From: Paractinoplanes atraurantiacus
Lineage (GTDB): Bacteria; Actinomycetota; Actinomycetes; Mycobacteriales; Micromonosporaceae
DNA length: 64,000 nucleotides
Direction of reading: 5' to 3'
Assembly: GCF_900215205.1 (NCBI RefSeq)
Contig: NZ_OBDY01000019.1
Span: 62,001-126,000 of the forward strand
The notes below the pieces were generated by a model. That model did not search any database and was not told where the DNA came from. It saw nothing but the letters and a program-made list of their open reading frames with translations. The position numbers were made by a program, and so were the translations under genes. Shown one piece after another: positions 60,509 to 64,000 of the stretch (positions are counted from its first letter, which is position 1; every line of letters starts with the position of its first letter).

Positions 60509-61390
60509 GTGGACCAGGCGTACTTGCGCGCGCACCCCGAGCATCTACCGACATTTCTCACCCACCAGCGCATCCGGGAGACGCCGGTGGGCGGCGGCAG
60601 CGTGTCGGCCGCGAACCGGCTGACCTTGGACGACGGCACCTCGGTGTTCGCCAAGACGTGGCGGTCGGGCCCGGCGCCGGAGGGTTTTTTCACCGCCGAG
60701 GCGGCCGGTCTCGCCTGGCTTCGGGAGGCCGGCGCCCCCGTACCGGAAACGATCGTGGCTCTTCCCGAGATCATCGCTTTGGAGTGGATCGAGCCGGGTG
60801 AGCCGAGCCGGTCCGGGGCCGAGCGACTGGGCCGTGATCTCGCCGCGCTGCATCGCTCGGGAGCCGACGCCTTCGGCGCCGCGTGGCCCGGTTTCATCGG
60901 CCCGCTTCCGCTGGACAACACGCTCTCGCTCGGCGGGTGGGGCCCATGGTTCGGCGAGCGCCGCCTCCTTCCGTACCTCCAAATCTCGGTCGATCGCGGC
61001 GCACTCTCCGCGACCGAAGTCGCTCTGGTCGAGACAATTCTCAAGAGGCTTGAGGTGTACGGGGACAGCGAGGCACCCAGCCGCACGCACGGCGATCTCT
61101 GGCCGGGGAATGTGCTGTGGGACTCGGACGGCCAGGCCTGGCTCATCGATCCGGCCGCGCAGGGCGGTCACCGCGAGACCGACCTGGCCGAGCTGGCGCT
61201 CTTCGGCGGCATCGCCCACCTGGAGACCGTGATCGCCGCCTATCAAGAGGCATATCCGCTGGCCGACGGCTGGCGGACACGTGTGCCCCTGCATCAGATG
61301 CACCTGATGCTGGTGCACACCGCCGCCTTCGGCGGGACCTATCGAGACGCCGTACGCATCACGGCCGAGGCCGCCCTGAGAGCTGTGTGA
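60509..61390 (+). CDS. fructosamine kinase family protein
   Basis: A 293-residue kinase-like fold enzyme that phosphorylates ketosamines for deglycation of proteins. The ATP-binding region is PVGGGSVSAANRLTLDDGTS, the lysine FAKTW, the catalytic loop RTHGDLWPGNVLWDSDGQAW with the HGDLWxxN signature, and the metal aspartate in LIDPAAQGGHRETDLAELAL. GTG 60509 is the start. Divergent from the acetyltransferase gene. High confidence for family. Confidence 0.93.
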   Translation: MDQAYLRAHPEHLPTFLTHQRIRETPVGGGSVSAANRLTLDDGTSVFAKTWRSGPAPEGFFTAEAAGLAWLREAGAPVPETIVALPEIIALEWIEPGEPSRSGAERLGRDLAALHRSGADAFGAAWPGFIGPLPLDNTLSLGGWGPWFGERRLLPYLQISVDRGALSATEVALVETILKRLEVYGDSEAPSRTHGDLWPGNVLWDSDGQAWLIDPAAQGGHRETDLAELALFGGIAHLETVIAAYQEAYPLADGWRTRVPLHQMHLMLVHTAAFGGTYRDAVRITAEAALRAV

Positions 61391-61482
61391 TCGATCTCGG
61401 TTGTCCACAGGCCGAAATCAGCAGCGGCGATCGGCCCCGCGAGCGGATAGATTCGTTCTGTGAGCAAGCGGTGGAGGTCCTG

Positions 61483-62490
61483 GTGAATGTGCTCGCCGAC
61501 CGGTTCGGGCGGGTGGCGACCGATCTGCGCGTCTCGCTCACCGACCGCTGCAACCTCCGCTGCACCTATTGCATGCCGGAGGAGGGCCTGGCCTGGCTCC
61601 CCAAGCAAGACCAGCTCACCGACGACGAGGTCGTCCGGCTGATCCGGATCGGCGTGGAGCGGCTGGGCATCCTCGACGTGCGGTTCACCGGCGGCGAGCC
61701 GCTGCTGCGCCGCGGGCTGGTGGGCATCATCGAGGCGTCGGCCCGGCTCGCGCCCCGGCCACGGCTCATGCTGACCACGAACGGCATCGGGCTCGAGCGT
61801 CTGGCCGAGCCGCTGCGCGACGCCGGCCTCGACCGCGTGAACGTCTCGCTCGACACCCTCGACCCGGACCGCTTCACAGCGCTGACCCGCCGCGACCGCC
61901 ACGCCGACGTCCTCCGGGGCCTCAAGGCGGCCGCCGCGGCCGGGCTCACGCCGGTAAAGATCAATACCGTACTCATGCGGGGCATCAACGACGACGAGGC
62001 CCCGGCTCTGCTGCGCTTCGCTCTCGATCACGGCTACCAGCTGCGCTTCATCGAGCAGATGCCGCTCGACGCCCAACATCAGTGGGACCGGCACAAGATG
62101 GTCACGGCCGACCAGATCCTGGCCGACCTCGAGCCGTTCGGCCTGCGGCCCGATTCGGTTTCACGTGGAACAGCGCCGGCCGAGACCTGGCTCGTCCCCG
62201 GTCATGTCGACGCCGCCGGTGAGCCCGCCCGTGTCGGTGTCATCGGGTCAGTGACCAGGCCTTTCTGCGGCGACTGCGACCGTACGAGGCTGACCGCCGA
62301 CGGCCAGGTGCGCGACTGCCTGTTCGCCACCAAGGAGAGCGACCTGCGCAACCTCATGCGCGGCGGCGCCACCGACGACGAGTTGGCCGCGGCCTGGCAG
62401 GTCGCCATGCGCGGCAAGCGGGCCGGCCACGGCATCGACGACCCCAGCTTCCTCCAGCCGTCTCGCCCCATGTCCGCGATCGGAGGATGA
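61483..62490 (+). CDS. moaA: GTP 3',8-cyclase MoaA
   Basis: A 335-residue radical SAM enzyme that starts molybdopterin synthesis from GTP. The SAM cluster is C23-x3-C27-x2-C30 in DRCNLRCTYCMPEEG; the second [4Fe-4S] cluster uses FCGDCDRTRLTADGQVRDCL. TGGEPLLR binds SAM. The C-terminal I-G-G is present as required for activity in MoaA proteins. GTG 61483 follows GGAGG at 61473-61477. The MoaD gene follows directly with start 62491. Confidence 0.96.
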   Translation: MNVLADRFGRVATDLRVSLTDRCNLRCTYCMPEEGLAWLPKQDQLTDDEVVRLIRIGVERLGILDVRFTGGEPLLRRGLVGIIEASARLAPRPRLMLTTNGIGLERLAEPLRDAGLDRVNVSLDTLDPDRFTALTRRDRHADVLRGLKAAAAAGLTPVKINTVLMRGINDDEAPALLRFALDHGYQLRFIEQMPLDAQHQWDRHKMVTADQILADLEPFGLRPDSVSRGTAPAETWLVPGHVDAAGEPARVGVIGSVTRPFCGDCDRTRLTADGQVRDCLFATKESDLRNLMRGGATDDELAAAWQVAMRGKRAGHGIDDPSFLQPSRPMSAIGG

Positions 62491-62739
62491 GTGGCCACCA
62501 CCCTGACCGTCCGCTACTTCGCCGGCGCCCGCGCCGCCGCCGGCCTCTCCACCGAGCCGATCGAGGCGGGCTCTCTGGAAGCCCTCAAGCAGGCCCTGAC
62601 CGACCGCCACGGCGAGCGCCTCGGCGTGGTCCTCAAGGCCGCCAGCTTCCTGGTCGACGGCCTGGCCTGCCACGACGCTCAGGCCCCACTCCCGGCAAAC
62701 GCCACCGTCGACGTGCTCCCACCCTTCGCCGGCGGCTGA
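62491..62739 (+). CDS. moaD: MoaD/ThiS family sulfur carrier protein
   Basis: An 82-residue ubiquitin-like protein, VRYFAGARAAAGLSTEPIEA then VDVLPPFAGG. The terminal G-G is the adenylated and thiocarboxylated end that donates sulfur to molybdopterin. GTG 62491 immediately follows the moaA stop, so the two are coupled. MoaE and MoeB are not in the window. With mobA and fdhD at 57 kb it indicates an active molybdenum cofactor pathway. Confidence 0.94.
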   Translation: MATTLTVRYFAGARAAAGLSTEPIEAGSLEALKQALTDRHGERLGVVLKAASFLVDGLACHDAQAPLPANATVDVLPPFAGG

Positions 62740-63309
62740 CCGCCTGACTCGGGCCCGTCCGCACGAACGCGGCCTGCACTCCCTCGTCCGGCAGGCGCCC
62801 GTCCAGCACGCGCCCTGTCCTGCACGCGCCCTGTCCTGCACGCGCCCTGTCCTGCACGCGCCCTGTCCTGCACGCGCCCTGTCCTGCACGCGCCCTGTCC
62901 TGCACGGCCCGGCGCTGGACGCACCCGGCTTGCACGCGCCCAGTCCGGTAAGTGCCCAGTCCCGCAAATGCCCAGTCCCGCACGCGCCCGCATCCGCGTC
63001 GACGGTCCGGCCGATCCGGTGGTCCCGCGCCCTGAACCAACGCTCGAACTGCCCAACCGGCACCCACCGATAGCCCGCCCTCCCAAGGGGGAGCCGCCCG
63101 ATGCCATTGTCGCGGAACCGCCCAAGATCGTGTCGGCCCCTGTGGACAAAGCGCGGCTTGTGGAAAACGCCGTGGCGCTGGCGGCGCGATGCTTAGCCGG
63201 CGAAGCACACGTCATGAGCTGGCTTTAGCCCGGATTGCAAGAACGCTTAGCCGGCGAAGGACCGTTCGACAGGGCGGGCGCGCGGCGCCGAGATAGCTAC
63301 GCTGCTCGC
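62740..63309. other. 570-base region without a confident gene, dominated by tandem repeats
   Basis: The stretch contains the 16-bp array at 62791-62990, and then ordinary GC-rich sequence. An open frame from 62968 to 63228 (86 codons) reads Pro-rich low-complexity protein without recognisable similarity and begins inside the degenerate array, so I do not call it. CTTAGCCGGCGAAG occurs twice, near 63192 and 63246. TGTGGACAA at 63141-63149 is a minus-strand DnaA-like site. Confidence 0.5.
62791..62990. repeat. 16-bp tandem repeat, six perfect copies with degenerate flanks
   Basis: GCACGCGCCCTGTCCT is repeated without change six times from 62806 to 62901. Degenerate copies extend on both sides (from 62791 and to about 62990). 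It starts about 50 bases after moaD. There are no spacers, so this is not a CRISPR array. Confidence 0.95.
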
Positions 63310-64000
63310 GTGCTCGATGCGGGAGAAGCGGCTGACTCAGGGGAAGCGGCCGATGCGCGGGAAGCAGCTGATGCGCGGGAAGCAGCTGATGCGCGGGAAG
63401 CAGCTGATGCGCGGGAAGCAGCTGATGCGCGGGAAGCGGCTGAGGCGGTGGCGGCGGCGTTCGGGCTGGGGCGGGCCGTGGGGCCGCTTGCGGCGCTGAG
63501 CTATCGGAGCTCGCCGACCTGGACGTTGGCGGCGCGTGCGGGGCGCTTTCTGGTCAAGCATGTGGCGGCTGAGGAGTGGCGCGACGACTTCGCGCGGGCG
63601 ATGCGGTTCGAGGACAAGGCTCTTGCCGCCGGGATCGCGATGGGCCGGCCGGTGTCGCCCGAGGTGCCGGCGCTGGGGTACGCGGCGGAGGTCGACGGGA
63701 TCGGGCTGGTTCGGGTCTACGAGTGGATCGACGGGCGGCCGCTCGAGGCCAGCGACGATGTGAGCACGTGGCTGGGATCGACTCTGGCCCGGCTGCACCG
63801 GATCGAGCCGGACGGGCGCCCGGAAGCGGCGCCGGAGTGGTACCGGCTGGATGACCGGGCGCTCTGGGACGGGTGGTTGCAGGAAGGCGAGCGGCTCCGG
63901 AAACCGTGGGCGCCGAGCCTTCGGGAGGGGCTGACCGGCATCCTCGGCGCGGCGGCGTGGGTGTCGCGGGCTTTTCTGGAGGCCGGCGACTACGTGGTGA
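63310..64000 (+). CDS. aminoglycoside phosphotransferase-like kinase (3' end outside window) with N-terminal hexapeptide repeats
   Basis: The reading frame from GTG 63310 stays open to the right edge (230 residues). After a helical Ala/Glu/Asp/Arg-rich N terminus made of seven 6-residue repeats (consensus AREAAD), the sequence becomes a phosphotransferase N-lobe: TWTLAARAGRFLVKHVAAEE (with the ATP lysine), MRFEDKALAAGIAMGRPVSP, GLVRVYEWIDGRPLEASDDV and GSTLARLHRIEPDG, the last two typical for APH/choline-kinase-like proteins. The catalytic loop lies beyond the window. The repeats are probably an extended charged helix. Substrate unknown. Confidence 0.72.
   Translation, partial: MLDAGEAADSGEAADAREAADAREAADAREAADAREAADAREAAEAVAAAFGLGRAVGPLAALSYRSSPTWTLAARAGRFLVKHVAAEEWRDDFARAMRFEDKALAAGIAMGRPVSPEVPALGYAAEVDGIGLVRVYEWIDGRPLEASDDVSTWLGSTLARLHRIEPDGRPEAAPEWYRLDDRALWDGWLQEGERLRKPWAPSLREGLTGILGAAAWVSRAFLEAGDYVV
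63319..63444. repeat. 18-bp coding tandem repeat (seven units)
   Basis: Units of GCGCGGGAAGCAGCTGAT start at 63355, 63373, 63391 and 63409 without change, with a variant at 63427 and two degenerate units at 63319 and 63337. They encode the six-residue repeats at the N terminus of the phosphotransferase-like protein and keep its frame whatever the copy number. Confidence 0.9.

Noticed and set aside
62791-62990. CRISPR-like repeat array
   Set aside because: The 16-bp units are directly adjacent with no spacers, and no cas genes are in the window.
62248-63215. Minus-strand open frames with repeated GRVQDRARAGQGACRT-type sequence
   Set aside because: They are simple translations of the 16-bp array and lack start signals or similarity.
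62968-63228. 86-codon plus-strand open frame after moaD
   Set aside because: It begins inside degenerate repeats, is Pro-rich, has no clear ribosome binding site and no recognisable family.
1-64000. tRNA, rRNA or riboswitch genes
   Set aside because: I searched the gaps by eye for a GGTTCGA-type T arm and for leader motifs and found none that fold convincingly; short intergenic distances also leave little space.

Overview
The window is a dense, very GC-rich (about 70% by eye) bacterial chromosome segment with frequent GTG and TTG starts and many 4-base start/stop overlaps. The gene set (EccB, SoxR, bacterial proteasome activator Bpa, LCP protein, DUF4192, DUF5926, many ECF sigma factors and OmpR/LytTR two-component pairs) points to a filamentous actinomycete. 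I infer Micromonosporaceae, most likely an Actinoplanes relative. There is no rRNA, no tRNA that I can recognise, no CRISPR array and no insertion sequence.

Layout. 1-3282: a minus-strand operon of cytidylyltransferase, glycerol-1-phosphate-dehydrogenase-like enzyme and CDP-alcohol phosphatidyltransferase (cut by the left edge), facing a PLP aminotransferase. 3359-8998: CorA, EccB, cyclophilin, rhomboid protease and small membrane or unknown proteins. 9031-13114: a split transketolase facing soxR across a 20-bp palindrome, then a coupled small membrane protein / ECF sigma / unknown 382-aa protein module. 13144-19361: arylsulfotransferase, GT4 glycosyltransferase, Fpg/Nei glycosylase, polyprenyl glycosylphosphotransferase and a secreted PET-hydrolase-type polyester hydrolase. 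19512-24599: LytS/LytTR pair, three DnaA-box-like sites, a frameshifted lower-GC nuclease-like gene, and a small-ORF / ECF sigma / collagen-like membrane protein operon. 24743-33621: OmpR-type two-component system with a DUF4173 membrane protein, symporter with small partner, ABC exporter, a tandem pair of 76-aa paralogues, flavin reductase. 33756-41149: DUF485/acetate symporter pair with a strong terminator, LCP protein, rhodanese, glycerophosphodiesterase, histidine kinase, DUF5926, GH16-like protein. 41210-53575: arginine deiminase, NERD-like, PAS and ACT proteins, prephenate dehydratase, AIM24, zincin, OsmC, SerS, two HAD phosphatases, Bpa, dimethylargininase and Lrp regulator. 53596-64000: beta-propeller lipoprotein, YbjN-like protein ending GMYL, molybdenum-cofactor genes (MobA, FdhD, MoaA, MoaD), DUF4192, acetyltransferase, fructosamine kinase and a phosphotransferase cut by the right edge.

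How genes work together. Molybdenum-cofactor genes occur in two clusters (56672-58566 and 61483-62739) without a molybdoenzyme in view. Two unrelated-looking guanidino-group hydrolases (41210 and 52210) suggest arginine/methylarginine catabolism. Envelope functions (LCP, glycosyltransferases, polyprenyl glycosylphosphotransferase, arylsulfotransferase, lipid headgroup genes) are spread along the first 40 kb.

Most interesting items: the PETase-like enzyme at 18513-19361 with an unusual mix of active-site residues; the archaeal-style glycerol-1-phosphate operon at the left edge; the SoxR/transketolase pairing; short tandem-repeat arrays (15-21 bp) that repeatedly sit exactly on gene 3' ends; the ECF-linked unknown module; the GH16 protein with E-x-C-x-x-E; and a second protein ending like a proteasome-activator tail.
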